From: Marmoricola sp.
Lineage (GTDB): Bacteria > Actinomycetota > Actinomycetes > Propionibacteriales > Nocardioidaceae
DNA length: 64,000 nucleotides
Assembly (NCBI GenBank): GCA_025964775.1
Contig: JAOPYE010000009.1
Location: forward strand, 1 to 64,000
Reading direction: 5' to 3'
Part shown: one piece after another, positions 52,018-61,344 of the stretch
Layout of the letters: every line of letters starts with the position of its first letter
Numbering within the stretch: the first letter of the stretch is position 1
Translations under genes and position numbers: made by a program
Notes under the pieces: generated by a model
Database searches by the model: none
What the model was told of the DNA's origin: nothing
The model's input: only the letters and a program-made list of their open reading frames with translations

Positions 52018-53355
52018 CTAGATGACCGGAAGCATTCTGTCCCGCTCGAACGCGGAGACCTGGCCGCGGTACTCCTCCCACTCCTGGCGCTTGTTGCGCA
52101 GGAAGAAGTCGTACACGTGCTCGCCCAGGGTGTCGGCCAGGAGCTCGGACCGCTCGGCGATCGCGATGGCGTCGTACAGGCTCTTGGGCAGCTGTTCGAG
52201 CCCGAGCGCCTGCCGCTCGCGGTCGGTCAGCGACCAGACGTCGTCCTCGGCCTCACGCGGGAGCTCGTACTCGCCCTGCAGGCCCTTCATGCCGGCCGCG
52301 AGCACGACGGCGAACGCGAGGTACGGGTTGCAGGCCGCGTCGATCGTGCGCAGCTCGATCCGGGTGGACTGGCCCTTGTTGGGCTTGTACATCGGGACCC
52401 GCACCATCGCGGAACGGTTGTTGTGGCCCCACGAGATGTACGACGGAGCCTCGCCACCACCGATCAGGCGCTTGTAGGAGTTGACCCACTGGTTGGTCAC
52501 GGCGGTGATCTCGGCTGCGTGGTGCAGGATGCCGGCGATGAAGTGCCGCCCGGTCTTGGAGAGCTGGTACTCGGCGCCGCCTTCGAAGAACGCGTTGCGA
52601 TCGCCCTCGAACAGCGAGACGTGGGTGTGCATGCCCGAGCCGGGGTGCTCGGTGAACGGCTTGGGCATGAAGCTGGCCCACACACCCTGACCGAGTGCGA
52701 CCTCACGCACGACGGTGCGGAAGGTCATGATGTTGTCGGCCGTCGAGAGCGCGTCGGCGTAGCGCAGATCGATCTCCTGCTGACCCGGACCGCCCTCGTG
52801 GTGGCTGAACTCGACCGAGATGCCCATCGCCTCGAGCATCGTGATCGCCTCGCGGCGGAAGTCCGAGCCTGCGCTGGTCGCGGTGTGGTCGAAGTAGCCG
52901 CTGTGGTCGACCGGGACCGGCGGCCTGCCGGGCTCGAGGGCGTCCTTGAACAGGTAGAACTCGATCTCGGGGTGGGTGTAGAAGGTGAAGCCCTGCTCCG
53001 CAGCGCCCTGCAGGGTGCGCTTGAGGACGTAGCGCGGGTCGGCGTACGACGCGGAGCCGTCGGGCATGGTGATGTCGCAGAACATCCGGGCCGTCGCCGG
53101 GCCGTCGCCGCGCCACGGCAGGATCTGGAACGTGGACGGATCGGGCCGGGCAAGCATGTCCGCCTCGGTCACCCGCGCGAAGCCCTCGATCGCCGAACCG
53201 TCGAACCCGATGCCCTCGCTGAACGCGCCTTCGAGCTCGGCCGGCGCGATCGCGACCGACTTGAGGTACCCCAGCACATCGGTGAACCACAGGCGCACGA
53301 ACCGCACGTCCCGCTCTTCGAGTGCCCGGAGTACGAAGTCTTCCTGCTTGCCCAT
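52018..53355 (-). CDS. glnA2: Glutamine synthetase GlnA2-type (GSI-alpha, not adenylylatable)
   Basis: This 445-residue glutamine synthetase has GFDGSAIEGFARVTEADMLA, HHEGGPGQQEIDLRYADALS, KPFTEHPGSGMHTHVSLFEG and RIELRTIDAACNPYLAFAVV, so catalysis is likely intact. The segment equivalent to the adenylylation loop reads EDDVWSLTDRERQALG, with Trp where the tyrosine would be, and the protein is shorter than GlnA1 by 28 residues. It therefore should escape GlnE control although the glnE gene is its neighbour. Some actinobacterial GlnA2-4 paralogues use polyamines as substrates, and this cannot be excluded. Confidence 0.92.
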   Translation of the reverse strand: MGKQEDFVLRALEERDVRFVRLWFTDVLGYLKSVAIAPAELEGAFSEGIGFDGSAIEGFARVTEADMLARPDPSTFQILPWRGDGPATARMFCDITMPDGSASYADPRYVLKRTLQGAAEQGFTFYTHPEIEFYLFKDALEPGRPPVPVDHSGYFDHTATSAGSDFRREAITMLEAMGISVEFSHHEGGPGQQEIDLRYADALSTADNIMTFRTVVREVALGQGVWASFMPKPFTEHPGSGMHTHVSLFEGDRNAFFEGGAEYQLSKTGRHFIAGILHHAAEITAVTNQWVNSYKRLIGGGEAPSYISWGHNNRSAMVRVPMYKPNKGQSTRIELRTIDAACNPYLAFAVVLAAGMKGLQGEYELPREAEDDVWSLTDRERQALGLEQLPKSLYDAIAIAERSELLADTLGEHVYDFFLRNKRQEWEEYRGQVSAFERDRMLPVI

Positions 53356-53406
53356 GGGGGCAACGATAGGGGCTACTCGTTTCGTGCGGGTGACAGGTCC
53401 GCGGGA

Positions 53407-55452
53407 CTAGTTCGAGGGCACCTTGTCCAGGTCGGCCAGCCAGACCCGGGCGTTCGCGTCCGAGGGCATCCGCCAGTCACCGCGCGGTGAGAGCGAACCG
53501 CCTGCGACCACCTTGGGGCCGTTCGGCATCGCCGAGCGCTTGAACTGGCTGAACCCGAAGAACCGGTTCACGAACACCGTCATCCACTTCTTGATCGTGG
53601 CCAGGTCGTAGTCGGTGCGGCCCGCCTCGGGGTAGCCCGGTGGCCAGACGCCGGTACCGGCATCCGACCAGGCGTGCTGGGCGAGGAACGCGATCCTGCT
53701 CGGCCGGAAGCCGTGCCGGAGCACGTAGTACAGCGTGAAGTCGGCCAACGCGTACGGCCCGATGGTGGCCTCGGTGCTCTGTGGTTGTTCGCCGGGCTTC
53801 GTGGGGATCAGCTCGGGAGTGATCTCCTGGCCGACGATCTCGAGAAGGATCTGGTCGACCTCAGCATCGAACTGCGCGGTCGAGACGACCCAGCGGATCA
53901 GGTGCTGGATCAGCGTCTTCGGGACGCCCGAGTTCACGTTGTAGTGCGACATCTGGTCGCCGACGCCGTAGGTGGACCAGCCCAGCGCGAGCTCGGACAG
54001 GTCTCCGGTCCCGAGCACGATGCCGCCGCGGTGGTTCGCGATCCGGAAGAGGTAGTCGGTCCGCAGGCCGGCCTGGACGTTCTCGAACGTGATGTCGTAC
54101 TGCTCCTCGCCGCGGGCGAACGGGTGGCCGAGGTCCTCGAGCATCTGCCGTGCCGCCGGCCTGATGTCGAGCTCCTCGAAGCCGACCCCCAGTGCCTTGG
54201 CCAGCCGGGTGGCGTTGCTCCGGGTGGTCTCCGTGGTCGCGAAGCCGGGCAGGGTGAAGGCGAGGATGTCGCTGCGCGGCCGGTCGAGTCGATCCATCGC
54301 CTTGGCCGCCACGATCAGCGCGTGCGTCGAGTCGAGGCCCCCGGAAATGCCGATGACGACCTTCGGGTTGTTGATCGCCCGTAGCCGCTGCTCGAGCCCC
54401 GAGACCTGGATGTTGTAGGCCTCGTAACAATCCTGGGCTAGTCGCTCGGTGTCGTTGGGGACGAACGGAAATCGGGCGACCTGCCGGAGAAGACCGATGT
54501 CACCGGTCGGCGGGTTGAGGGTGAACTCGATCGTCGTGAAGTCAGCGACGTGCAGTCCCTCGGCGTGCACGTTGTCGTCGAAAGTGCCCTGACGAAGCCG
54601 TTCCAACCGGATCAGGTCGAGGTCAACATCGACCACGGTGCTCCGCGGCCCGTCCGGGAACCGCTCGCTCTCGCCCAGCAGGACTCCCGCCTCGTAGACC
54701 ATCGTCTGGCCGTCCCAGGAGAGGTCGGTGCTCGACTCGCCTTCACCCGCTGCGGCGTACAGGTAGGCACCGAGGTAGCGCGTACTTGCGCTCTGGACCA
54801 GCAGCCGACGCTGCTCGGATCGGGCGACCGTGATCGGGCTGCCCGACAGGTTGGCGAGCACGGTTGCTCCAGCGAGCGCCGCGTTGGCGCTCGGTGGGAC
54901 CGGCACCCACATGTCCTCACAGATCTCGACGTGCAGGGCGAGTCCGCGGACGTCGTTGGACGCGAAGATCAGGTCGTGTCCGAACGGGACGTCGACTCCG
55001 TTCACCTCGATGATGGTGCCGCCGCACTGGTCGCGACCGGACGCGAACCAACGCGCCTCGTAGAACTCCCGGTACGTAGGCAGGTGCACCTTCGGAACGA
55101 CGCCGAGGAGGCGGCCGCGGTGGATGACCACCGCGCAGTTGTAGATCCGGTGCAGGCTCCGCAGCGGAGCGCCCACCACGATGACCGACAGCACGTCCTT
55201 GCTCGCCTCGACGATGTCCTGGATCGCCGCCAGCGTCGCGTCGAGCACGACGTCCTGCAGGAAAAGGTCGTCGATCGAGTACCCGGTCAGGCAGAGCTCC
55301 GGGAAGACCGCGACAGCGACACCCTGGTCGTGGCACCCGCGGACCTCTGCGAGCACGCTCGCAGCGTTCGTCGCGGGGTCGGCGATGGCCACCGGGATGG
55401 TGCAGGCAGCCACGCGCGCGAACCCGTGCGCGTAACAGGAGTCGAAGTCCAC
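53407..55452 (-). CDS. nadE: Glutamine-hydrolysing NAD synthetase NadE
   Basis: This makes NAD from deamido-NAD, ATP and glutamine. The GTG at 55452 ([20 protein letters not shown]) matches the start of long bacterial NadE and gives 681 residues. The N-terminal nitrilase domain has Glu in [13 protein letters not shown], Lys in [15 protein letters not shown] and Cys in [14 protein letters not shown]. The C-terminal ligase domain has the P-loop [20 protein letters not shown] and [20 protein letters not shown]. Frame upstream of 55452 is non-coding. It lies downstream of glnA2 in orientation only by proximity, 50 bases apart. Confidence 0.96.
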   Translation of the reverse strand: MDFDSCYAHGFARVAACTIPVAIADPATNAASVLAEVRGCHDQGVAVAVFPELCLTGYSIDDLFLQDVVLDATLAAIQDIVEASKDVLSVIVVGAPLRSLHRIYNCAVVIHRGRLLGVVPKVHLPTYREFYEARWFASGRDQCGGTIIEVNGVDVPFGHDLIFASNDVRGLALHVEICEDMWVPVPPSANAALAGATVLANLSGSPITVARSEQRRLLVQSASTRYLGAYLYAAAGEGESSTDLSWDGQTMVYEAGVLLGESERFPDGPRSTVVDVDLDLIRLERLRQGTFDDNVHAEGLHVADFTTIEFTLNPPTGDIGLLRQVARFPFVPNDTERLAQDCYEAYNIQVSGLEQRLRAINNPKVVIGISGGLDSTHALIVAAKAMDRLDRPRSDILAFTLPGFATTETTRSNATRLAKALGVGFEELDIRPAARQMLEDLGHPFARGEEQYDITFENVQAGLRTDYLFRIANHRGGIVLGTGDLSELALGWSTYGVGDQMSHYNVNSGVPKTLIQHLIRWVVSTAQFDAEVDQILLEIVGQEITPELIPTKPGEQPQSTEATIGPYALADFTLYYVLRHGFRPSRIAFLAQHAWSDAGTGVWPPGYPEAGRTDYDLATIKKWMTVFVNRFFGFSQFKRSAMPNGPKVVAGGSLSPRGDWRMPSDANARVWLADLDKVPSN

Positions 55453-55521
55453 CTCACCAGTCTCCCGGATAACAGGAGAAAAGGTCGAGTCGTTGTTGCG
55501 CGGACCCGGCAGGATGGGCCC

Positions 55522-55812
55522 ATGAGCGCGTACTGGGTGAGCTACTACCACGAGGTCCTCGACGACGAGAAGATGGCGGCTTACGCCAAGGCGGCCGGCC
55601 CGGCGCTGCTGGACGCGGGCGGGACTTTCGTCACCCGAGGCACCTCGGAGCACCACTACGAGCACGGCGGCCCAGGGCGCGTGGTGATCATCCGCTTCGA
55701 CTCGATGGAGGCCGCGGTGGCCGCCCACGACAGTCCGGCGTACCAGGAAGCGCTCGCGATCCTCGACGGCGGAGCGGTCCGCGAGATCCGCTTCGTGCCG
55801 GGTATCGACTGA
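55522..55812 (+). CDS. DUF1330 family protein
   Basis: This 96-residue protein starts at the ATG at 55522 after GCAGGATGG. It has the ferredoxin-like pattern of DUF1330: MSAYWVSYYHEVLDDEKMAA, AGPALLDAGGTFVTRGTSEH, GPGRVVIIRFDSMEAAVAAH and SPAYQEALAILDGGAVREIR. These small proteins are dimers with unknown substrates. The next gene begins 4 bases later. It is divergent from nadE. Confidence 0.88.
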   Translation: MSAYWVSYYHEVLDDEKMAAYAKAAGPALLDAGGTFVTRGTSEHHYEHGGPGRVVIIRFDSMEAAVAAHDSPAYQEALAILDGGAVREIRFVPGID

Positions 55813-55816
55813 GCCG

Positions 55817-56140
55817 GTGGGCGCGATCGCCGATCTCCCCGAGCCGCCGTACACGGCCGTGATCTTCAGCAGCATCCGCACTGACGGCGACCACGGGTAC
55901 GCCGTGATGGGGGCCCGGATGCAGGAGCTCGCGAAGGAGCAGCCGGGTTACCTCGGCTACGAGTCCGCCCGCGAGGACGGCCTGGGCATCACCGTGTCGT
56001 ACTGGGTCGACGACGCTGCAGCGCGGGCCTGGAAGCAGGTCAGCGAGCATGCGATCGCCCAGCAGCGCGGCAGCAAGGTCTGGTACGCCGACTACCAGGT
56101 CCGGGTCGCGACCGTGAGCCGCGCGTACGGTCCGGCCTGA
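55817..56140 (+). CDS. Antibiotic-biosynthesis-monooxygenase-like protein
   Basis: This 107-residue protein of the ABM / dimeric ferredoxin-like group has YTAVIFSSIRTDGDHGYAVM, LAKEQPGYLGYESAREDGLG and TVSYWVDDAAARAWKQVSEH. Family members may act on quinones or haem, or have no enzymatic role. Its gene is 4 bases from the DUF1330 gene and overlaps the acetyltransferase start by one base (TGATG), so the three are probably one operon. Substrate not predictable. Confidence 0.82.
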   Translation: MGAIADLPEPPYTAVIFSSIRTDGDHGYAVMGARMQELAKEQPGYLGYESAREDGLGITVSYWVDDAAARAWKQVSEHAIAQQRGSKVWYADYQVRVATVSRAYGPA

Positions 56141-56712
56141 TGCACGAATTGCGGACCTCGCGGCTGCTGCTGCGGCAGTGGCGCGAGGACGACCTCGAGC
56201 CCTATCTCGCGATCAACGCCGACCCGCAGGTGATGGAGTTCTTCCCGAGGCCGTTCACGCCCGAGGAGACCCGCGCGCAGGTCGAACGCTTCAGCACCGC
56301 GCTCGCCGCCGACCAGCCCGGGATCTTCGCGGCCGAACGGCGCTCCGACGCCACGTTCATCGGCTTCATCGGACTGGCAGTCCCCCAGTTCGAGGCCGCG
56401 TTCACCCCGTGCGTCGAGATCGGCTGGCGGCTGGCGACCCACGCCTGGGGCAAGGGACTCGCGACCGAGGGGGCGCGGGCGGTCCGGGAACACGCCTTCG
56501 GCGTCCTGGGCCTCGAGGAGATCGTCTCGTTCACCTCACGCCTCAACGTGCGTTCGCAGGCGGTGATGCGCAAGATCGGGATGAGCCACGACCCCGCTGA
56601 GGATTTCGATCACCCTCGTCTCCAAGCGGGAGACCCGCTGCGTCCCCATGTGCTCTACCGGTTGTCGACCGGTGACGAGCACCACAGGCCAAACCAGCCC
56701 GAACAGGACTAG
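56140..56712 (+). CDS. GNAT-family N-acetyltransferase (RimJ/RimL type)
   Basis: This 190-residue acetyl-CoA-dependent enzyme opens MHELRTSRLLLRQWREDDLE, with AINADPQVMEFFPRPFTPEE. The later GIGW-type region is CVEIGWRLATHAWGKGLATE, followed by GARAVREHAFGVLGLEEIVS and SQAVMRKIGMSHDPAEDFDH. The pattern is that of ribosomal-protein or antibiotic acetyltransferases. The ATG shares its first base with the preceding stop. The last 20 residues are polar and may be disordered. Substrate unknown. Confidence 0.88.
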   Translation: MHELRTSRLLLRQWREDDLEPYLAINADPQVMEFFPRPFTPEETRAQVERFSTALAADQPGIFAAERRSDATFIGFIGLAVPQFEAAFTPCVEIGWRLATHAWGKGLATEGARAVREHAFGVLGLEEIVSFTSRLNVRSQAVMRKIGMSHDPAEDFDHPRLQAGDPLRPHVLYRLSTGDEHHRPNQPEQD

Positions 56713-56770
56713 CGTTGAGCCTGGTCCGTGGACTCCGTGAGGGAGCCGCGAGAGCACATGAAGGAGCTCA

Positions 56771-57613
56771 ATGATGAGCGAACCAGAAGAGACTGCGCCG
56801 TACGGCGGTGGCACTCCGCGCAAGCGGATCCGCACCCACCACCTGCGGGAGATGAAGGAGCGGGGCGAGAAGTTCGCCATGCTCACCTCCTACGACATGT
56901 ACACGGCTGCGGCGTTCGACGACGCCGGCATCGAGATCCTGCTTGTCGGCGACAGCGCGTCGAACAACGTCCTGGGCAACGAGACCTCCATCCCGATCAC
57001 GGTCGACGAGCTGCTGCCGCTGACTCGGGCGGTCGCCCGCGCCGCGCACCACTCGCTGGTCGTCGGCGACCTGCCCTTCGGCTCCTACCAGCGTTCCCCC
57101 GAGCAGGCCTATGACACGGCGGTCCGCTTCATGAAGGAGGGCGGCGCGCACTGCGTGAAGCTCGAAGGCGGTCGCGAGATGACCGGCCAGATCGAGTTGC
57201 TCACCCGTGGTGGCATTCCGGTGATGGCCCACATCGGGTTCACGCCGCAGAGCGAGCACGCCCTGGGCGGGTACCGGGTCCAGGGCCGTGGCGAGACCGC
57301 GCAGCGCATCCTGGCCGACGCGAAGGCGATCGAGGCCGCCGGTGCGTTCGCCGTGGTCATGGAGATGGTGCCCGGCGACGTGGCGGCCGAGGTCACCAAG
57401 GAGCTGAGCATCCCGACGATCGGCATCGGCGCCGGCAGCGGTTGCGACGGCCAGGTCCTGGTGTGGCAGGACGCCTTCGGGCTCCGGACCGGCAAGATGG
57501 CCCGCTTCGTCAAGCAGTACGCCGACGTGCACGCAGTCCTGAGCCAGGCTGCGCAGGCCTACTCCGCCGACGTGAAGGCCGGGACCTTTCCCGGCCCCGA
57601 ACACACCTTCTGA
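56771..57613 (+). CDS. panB: 3-methyl-2-oxobutanoate hydroxymethyltransferase PanB
   Basis: PanB makes ketopantoate from alpha-ketoisovalerate and methylene-THF, the first step to pantothenate and CoA. The 280-residue protein has [60 protein letters not shown] and [20 protein letters not shown], as expected, with metal-binding Asp residues in the first two. A second ATG directly after the first, at 56774, is also possible. AAGGAGC is the ribosome site. panC and panD are not in the window. The gene is followed by a secreted dehydrogenase. Confidence 0.97.
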   Translation: MMSEPEETAPYGGGTPRKRIRTHHLREMKERGEKFAMLTSYDMYTAAAFDDAGIEILLVGDSASNNVLGNETSIPITVDELLPLTRAVARAAHHSLVVGDLPFGSYQRSPEQAYDTAVRFMKEGGAHCVKLEGGREMTGQIELLTRGGIPVMAHIGFTPQSEHALGGYRVQGRGETAQRILADAKAIEAAGAFAVVMEMVPGDVAAEVTKELSIPTIGIGAGSGCDGQVLVWQDAFGLRTGKMARFVKQYADVHAVLSQAAQAYSADVKAGTFPGPEHTF

Positions 57614-57642
57614 GAGATTGTGGGCGAGGTAGCCTCGAGGAC

Positions 57643-58788
57643 ATGCGACGTACCGGATTCGTTGCGCTCCTCCTGGCGGCCGTAGCTGCTCTGGTGGTCC
57701 CGAGCGCACCGGTGGTCGACGCCGCAGGTACCCGGTCCGCTGCGATCCCGACCCTGCGGGTCACCCGGCAGATCACCGGCCTGACGATCCCGTGGGACGT
57801 CCAGGTGCTGCCCGGCGGTCGCCTCCTGGTCGACGAACGCAGTGGAAGGCTGATCGTCTGGCGCCGCGGGGTCAAGCACGTGATTGCGTTCCCGACATCG
57901 ACGGTGTGGGCTGCCGTCGAGACCGGCCTGATGGGCCTGGCCGTGGATCCGTCGTTCACCAGCAACCGGCGGATCTACACGTGCCAGGGCGCCTTCACGG
58001 CGGGTGGCGGTCACGACATCCGGGTCATTGCGTGGCGGATGAACGCGTCCTTCACCGGGGTCAGACGACTACGCACGCTGATCAGCGGATTCCCCACCAC
58101 GACCGGTCGCCACGGTGGTTGTCGGCTGCTGATCACCAGGGCGGGCGCCCTGATCGTCGGCACCGGTGACGCTGCCACCGGCACCAACCCGCAGAACCTG
58201 CGATCGCTCGGTGGCAAGACCCTGCGACTGAACCGACTGACCGGCGCACCGTGGCCGAGCAATCGCTGGATCCATGCCGCCTCGAAGAACCGGCGCTACA
58301 TCCACACTTACGGCCACCGCAACGTGCAGGGTCTCGCCCAGCGCGCCGACGGATCGCTGTGGTCGATCGAGCAAGGCACCGATCGCGATGACGAGGTCAA
58401 CCTGCTCAGCAACGGCGGCAACTACGGCTGGAACCCGGTGCCCGGGTACGACGAGTCGACGCCGATGACCGACTACTCGCTGCCCGGTCCGCAGATCGGA
58501 GCACGGTGGAGCTCCGGCTTCCCGACGCTGGCCACCTCGGGCGGCACGTTCGTGCGCGGCAAGCAGTGGGGCGCGCTCGACGGCACACTCGCGGTGGCGG
58601 CGCTGAAGGCCAGCGAGGTCGTCTTCATGAAGTTCGGCTCGCACGGCAGGTTGCTCTGGACCCGGGCACCGGCAGCTCTCCAGGCTTTCGGTCGTCTCCG
58701 GTCGATCACCGACGCACCGAACGGCGACCTGTTGATCACGACCTCGAACGGCAGCAACGACGCCGTCCTGCGGGTGCACCCGCAGTAG
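57643..58788 (+). CDS. Secreted PQQ-type sugar dehydrogenase-like beta-propeller
   Basis: The ATG at 57643 gives 381 residues with a signal peptide (RRTGFVALLLAAVAALVVPS, cleavage near VDAAG). The fold is that of the soluble glucose / sorbosone dehydrogenase family: LTIPWDVQVLPGGRLLVDER, TGLMGLAVDPSF, GRHGGCRLLI, GDAATGTNPQN, GHRNVQGLAQRADGSLWSIE and DDEVNLLSNGGNYGWNPVPG. His, Arg, and Asp residues that would touch PQQ and Ca are in these blocks. PQQ biosynthesis genes are absent here. Whether it binds PQQ or acts as a lectin-like propeller is open. It ends directly against the convergent gene. Confidence 0.88.
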   Translation: MRRTGFVALLLAAVAALVVPSAPVVDAAGTRSAAIPTLRVTRQITGLTIPWDVQVLPGGRLLVDERSGRLIVWRRGVKHVIAFPTSTVWAAVETGLMGLAVDPSFTSNRRIYTCQGAFTAGGGHDIRVIAWRMNASFTGVRRLRTLISGFPTTTGRHGGCRLLITRAGALIVGTGDAATGTNPQNLRSLGGKTLRLNRLTGAPWPSNRWIHAASKNRRYIHTYGHRNVQGLAQRADGSLWSIEQGTDRDDEVNLLSNGGNYGWNPVPGYDESTPMTDYSLPGPQIGARWSSGFPTLATSGGTFVRGKQWGALDGTLAVAALKASEVVFMKFGSHGRLLWTRAPAALQAFGRLRSITDAPNGDLLITTSNGSNDAVLRVHPQ

Positions 58789-59055
58789 TCAGCTCGCGAT
58801 CAGGACGACACCCAGCCAACACAACATCGAGAGGATCGCCGCCGCGACGACCCATCGCGGGTGCGTCATGAACCAGCGCGTGCCGAGGCCGAGCAGGACC
58901 AGCCACATCACGAACAGCCCGATCGCGGCGAACCAGCCGTACACCCTGAGCGCGCCGAAGATCAGGAACGGCGTACAGGCCATGATCGCCATGCCGATGA
59001 ACGAGTCGCGATAGACCCGGATGTCCTTGATACGTCCCGGCGGCTGTTCTTGCAC
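58789..59055 (-). CDS. Small three-helix membrane protein
   Basis: This 88-residue protein begins [20 protein letters not shown] and then has three hydrophobic segments, [40 protein letters not shown] and [20 protein letters not shown]. The N-terminus is polar. I recognise no family. Its stop abuts the stop of the sugar dehydrogenase gene without a base between them. It is divergent from map across 53 bases. Confidence 0.7.
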   Translation of the reverse strand: MQEQPPGRIKDIRVYRDSFIGMAIMACTPFLIFGALRVYGWFAAIGLFVMWLVLLGLGTRWFMTHPRWVVAAAILSMLCWLGVVLIAS

Positions 59056-59108
59056 TCCGGCGACACCTCCTTTCGGTTTCTCGCTGCGCTCGAAACTACA
59101 CTCGCCGC

Positions 59109-59957
59109 GTGACTCTCGTCGAAGCCGGCACGATTTCCCCGCGCCGCCCCGTGCCCGCGCACATCCCCCGTCCCGAGTACGTCGACCAGCCGCTGCCGGC
59201 CCGCTTCACCGGTTCCGAGGTCAAGGACGCGGAAACCATCGAGAAGATGCGGATCGCCGGTCGCATCGCCGCGCAGGCACTGGCCGAGGTCGGGCGGAAC
59301 GTGGCACCCGGGGTGACCCACGACGAGCTCGACCGGATCGGTCACGAGTTCCTGCTCGACCACGACGCCTACCCCTCGACGCTGGGCTACCGGGGCTTCC
59401 CGAAATCGCTGTGCACCAGTGCCAATGAAGTCATCTGCCACGGCATCCCGGACAGCCGCGTCGTCGAGGACGGCGACATCGTCAATATCGACATCACGGC
59501 CTTCATCGGGGGCGTCCACGGCGACACCAACGCGACCTTCCTGACCCCCGGGGTCGCACCCGACGTGCGCGACCTGGTCGAACGGACCGGGGAGGCGTTG
59601 CGTCGGGCGATCGCGGCCGTCAGGCCCGGGCGCCAGTTCAACGTGATCGGCCGGGTCATCGAGTCCTACGCGAAGCGCTTCAACTACGGAGTCGTCCGCG
59701 AATTCACCGGCCACGGCATCGGTAGGTCGTTCCACTCGGGCCTGATCGTGCCGCACTTCGACGACCCGGCGTACGACACGGTGATCGAGACGGGCATGAC
59801 GTTCACGATCGAGCCGATGCTCAACCTCGGCACCCACGAGTGGGAGATGTGGGACGACGACTGGACGGTGGTCACGCGCGACCGCCGCACGTCGGCCCAG
59901 TTCGAGCACACCCTGCTGGTCACCGACACGGGCGCGGAGATCCTGACGCTGCCGTGA
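59109..59957 (+). CDS. map: Methionine aminopeptidase type I
   Basis: This cytosolic dimetal enzyme removes the initiator methionine. The 282-residue long form has an N-terminal extension (about 1-45, [20 protein letters not shown]) that is typical of actinobacterial MapB with a proline-rich lead. The metal ligands appear in [31 protein letters not shown] and [40 protein letters not shown] is the substrate segment. The GTG start at 59109 follows immediately after a weak site. It ends 18 bases before a dispersed hairpin repeat. Confidence 0.95.
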   Translation: MTLVEAGTISPRRPVPAHIPRPEYVDQPLPARFTGSEVKDAETIEKMRIAGRIAAQALAEVGRNVAPGVTHDELDRIGHEFLLDHDAYPSTLGYRGFPKSLCTSANEVICHGIPDSRVVEDGDIVNIDITAFIGGVHGDTNATFLTPGVAPDVRDLVERTGEALRRAIAAVRPGRQFNVIGRVIESYAKRFNYGVVREFTGHGIGRSFHSGLIVPHFDDPAYDTVIETGMTFTIEPMLNLGTHEWEMWDDDWTVVTRDRRTSAQFEHTLLVTDTGAEILTLP

Positions 59958-59975
59958 GGCCGCCTGCGCGTCGCT

Positions 59976-60009
59976 GGTTGAGGAGGTTGCGCAGCAACCG
60001 TCTCGAAAC
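59976..60009. repeat. Dispersed hairpin repeat between map and the TPR gene
   Basis: GGTTGAG, then a perfect GGTTGC-GCA-GCAACC stem-loop (59985-59999), then CGTCTCGAAAC form a compact element between two convergent genes. The shape and wording match repeats known to me from Nocardioides-type chromosomes. It may terminate transcription from both sides. Confidence 0.6.
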
Positions 60010-60438
60010 TCAGATCAGGCCGGCGAGCCGCTCGACGCGCAGGACCGCGAGCTCGTGCTCGGGGTCTGCGGACATGGCCGCAGCCAGGCGCAGGTGCGGG
60101 AGCGCCTCGACGTACCTGGACTGCCGCTCCAGGGCCCTGCCGAGCGCGAACCGGACCCAGTCGTCATCGGGTCGCTCCTCGACCAGCGAACGCAGCTCGT
60201 CCTCGGCGCGGACGAGCTGGACCCGGATCAGGTAGGCCCACGCCCGCAGGGTGCGCAGTCCGGTACTCGTCGGATCCTCGGCCAGCGCCGGCTCCAGGAC
60301 CTCGAGCGCCTGGTCCGGTGCACGGCGCACGAGCAGGTCGTAGGCAACCCGGTACGCCGACGTCGGGTCCTGCTGGCCCGGGCCATGTTGTTCGAGGCTG
60401 GTCAACGCGGGCGCGGTCAGGTCGAAGCTCTCCTCCAC
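60010..60438 (-). CDS. TPR-type small protein
   Basis: This 142-residue protein has two to three helical tetratricopeptide-like repeats: YRVAYDLLVRRAPDQALEVL, PTSTGLRTLRAWAYLIRVQL and WVRFALGRALERQSRYVEAL. A final helix reads HELAVLRVERLAGLI. The N-terminus is polar, MEESFDLTAPALTSLEQHGP. It probably mediates protein contacts. The ATG at 60438 begins the first full repeat. Its relation to neighbours is not clear. Confidence 0.8.
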   Translation of the reverse strand: MEESFDLTAPALTSLEQHGPGQQDPTSAYRVAYDLLVRRAPDQALEVLEPALAEDPTSTGLRTLRAWAYLIRVQLVRAEDELRSLVEERPDDDWVRFALGRALERQSRYVEALPHLRLAAAMSADPEHELAVLRVERLAGLI

Positions 60439-60488
60439 GCGTCCAAACCTACGTCGGGTGCCGTCGATTACAGAGTCCGGAAACCCGT

Positions 60489-60914
60489 TCAGTCCTCAGA
60501 GTTCCCGAAAACCATGTCCTCGATGCGCCAGTACCCACGCAAGTTCGTGATCAGGTGGTCCTCGTTCAGCCGGTAGCAGAAGATCCCGCGGATCTTGCTG
60601 GTCAGACCGCCCTCGAAGGCGCTGTGCAGCGTGAGGATGTGGGCCACCTCGAGGTCCGAGCTCGACGGGAACGTCTCCTCGCACTCGACACGCAGGTTGT
60701 TGGTCGCGATGTTCTTGTCGAAGAACTCCTCGACCGCTGCCTTGCCTCGAACGCCCTTGCCGTCCTCGTTGGTGATCGCGACACCGATCGGGTCCTCGAT
60801 GACGATGTCGTCGGCCATCAGTGCGAGCCAACCGGCCTTGTCCCGGGCCTGCACGCAGCGCCAGGACGCCTGCGAGGCAGCGAGGGCGGGGCTGATGGTG
60901 GTCTGCTCGGACAC
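60489..60914 (-). CDS. Ketosteroid-isomerase-like protein (Rv0760c-like)
   Basis: This 141-residue SnoaL/NTF2-fold protein starts at the GTG at 60914, which has a perfect GAGGAG ribosome site. The sequence SPALAASQASWRCVQARDKA, GWLALMADDIVIEDPIGVA and EETFPSSSDLEVAHILTLHS closely resembles, in my recollection, M. tuberculosis Rv0760c, a small protein that binds steroids and has weak ketosteroid isomerase activity. The Tyr/Asp catalytic set of KSI is not certain here. With the KstD-like gene at 46122 it hints at steroid or related ring chemistry, though the genes are not adjacent. Confidence 0.85.
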   Translation of the reverse strand: MSEQTTISPALAASQASWRCVQARDKAGWLALMADDIVIEDPIGVAITNEDGKGVRGKAAVEEFFDKNIATNNLRVECEETFPSSSDLEVAHILTLHSAFEGGLTSKIRGIFCYRLNEDHLITNLRGYWRIEDMVFGNSED

Positions 60915-61010
60915 GGGATCTCCTCGGTGGGGTGAAAACCCGAGAATTCCAGACACCGCGACGCAGGTCAACGATTTACATAGAAGGGTTGATGAAAGTT
61001 TGCGCGGAGG

Positions 61011-61280
61011 CTACTGCTCGACCGGCCGGACCTGGATCAGGGTCTCGTTGTGGACCTTCGCGCCACCCGAGCTGCATCGCCGTACGAGGTCGTCGCGAAG
61101 TGCCGGGTAGGCCTGCCCGTTGAGCGGGTTCGGAGCGTCCTCCTCCATCCGTTTCACGACGGAGAGCTGCCCCTTGCCCGTCATCGACAGGAAATCGCCA
61201 CACGTCGTCTTGCCGCCGTGGTTGCAGGCGGTGAGCGTGAACAGCAGGCCGATGACGACCAGGACCCGAAGAGAACGCAC
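61011..61280 (-). CDS. Small HdeA-like lipoprotein
   Basis: The GTG at 61280 gives an 89-residue lipoprotein: VRSLRVLVVIGLLFTLTAC is the signal with lipobox LTAC. The mature protein CNHGGKTTCGDFLSMTGKGQ has two cysteines and the end LVRRCSSGGAKVHNETLIQV. A Cys-x-DFL start and a late Arg-Cys pair recall the acid-stress chaperone HdeA fold with one disulfide. Short length and export are clear; the chaperone role is only a resemblance. It is 96 bases from the KSI-like gene on the same strand. Confidence 0.65.
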   Translation of the reverse strand: MRSLRVLVVIGLLFTLTACNHGGKTTCGDFLSMTGKGQLSVVKRMEEDAPNPLNGQAYPALRDDLVRRCSSGGAKVHNETLIQVRPVEQ

Positions 61281-61344
61281 CGGATCACCGTAACGCCAGG
61301 CTCGGAGGCGTGCCCTCAGGGGCGGTTGACACCTGGCAGTGGCC

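Noticed and set aside
50419-53490. Very long plus-strand frame of over 1000 codons opposite glnE and glnA2
   Set aside because: It is the antisense shadow of two certain genes; in GC-rich DNA such mirror frames stay open by codon bias, and the text is low in hydrophobic structure with no known motif.
52018-55452. nadE, glnA2, glnE as one nitrogen operon
   Set aside because: They share a strand, but nadE lies upstream of glnA2 with its own normal start and a 50-base gap; a joint nitrogen function is not supported beyond proximity.
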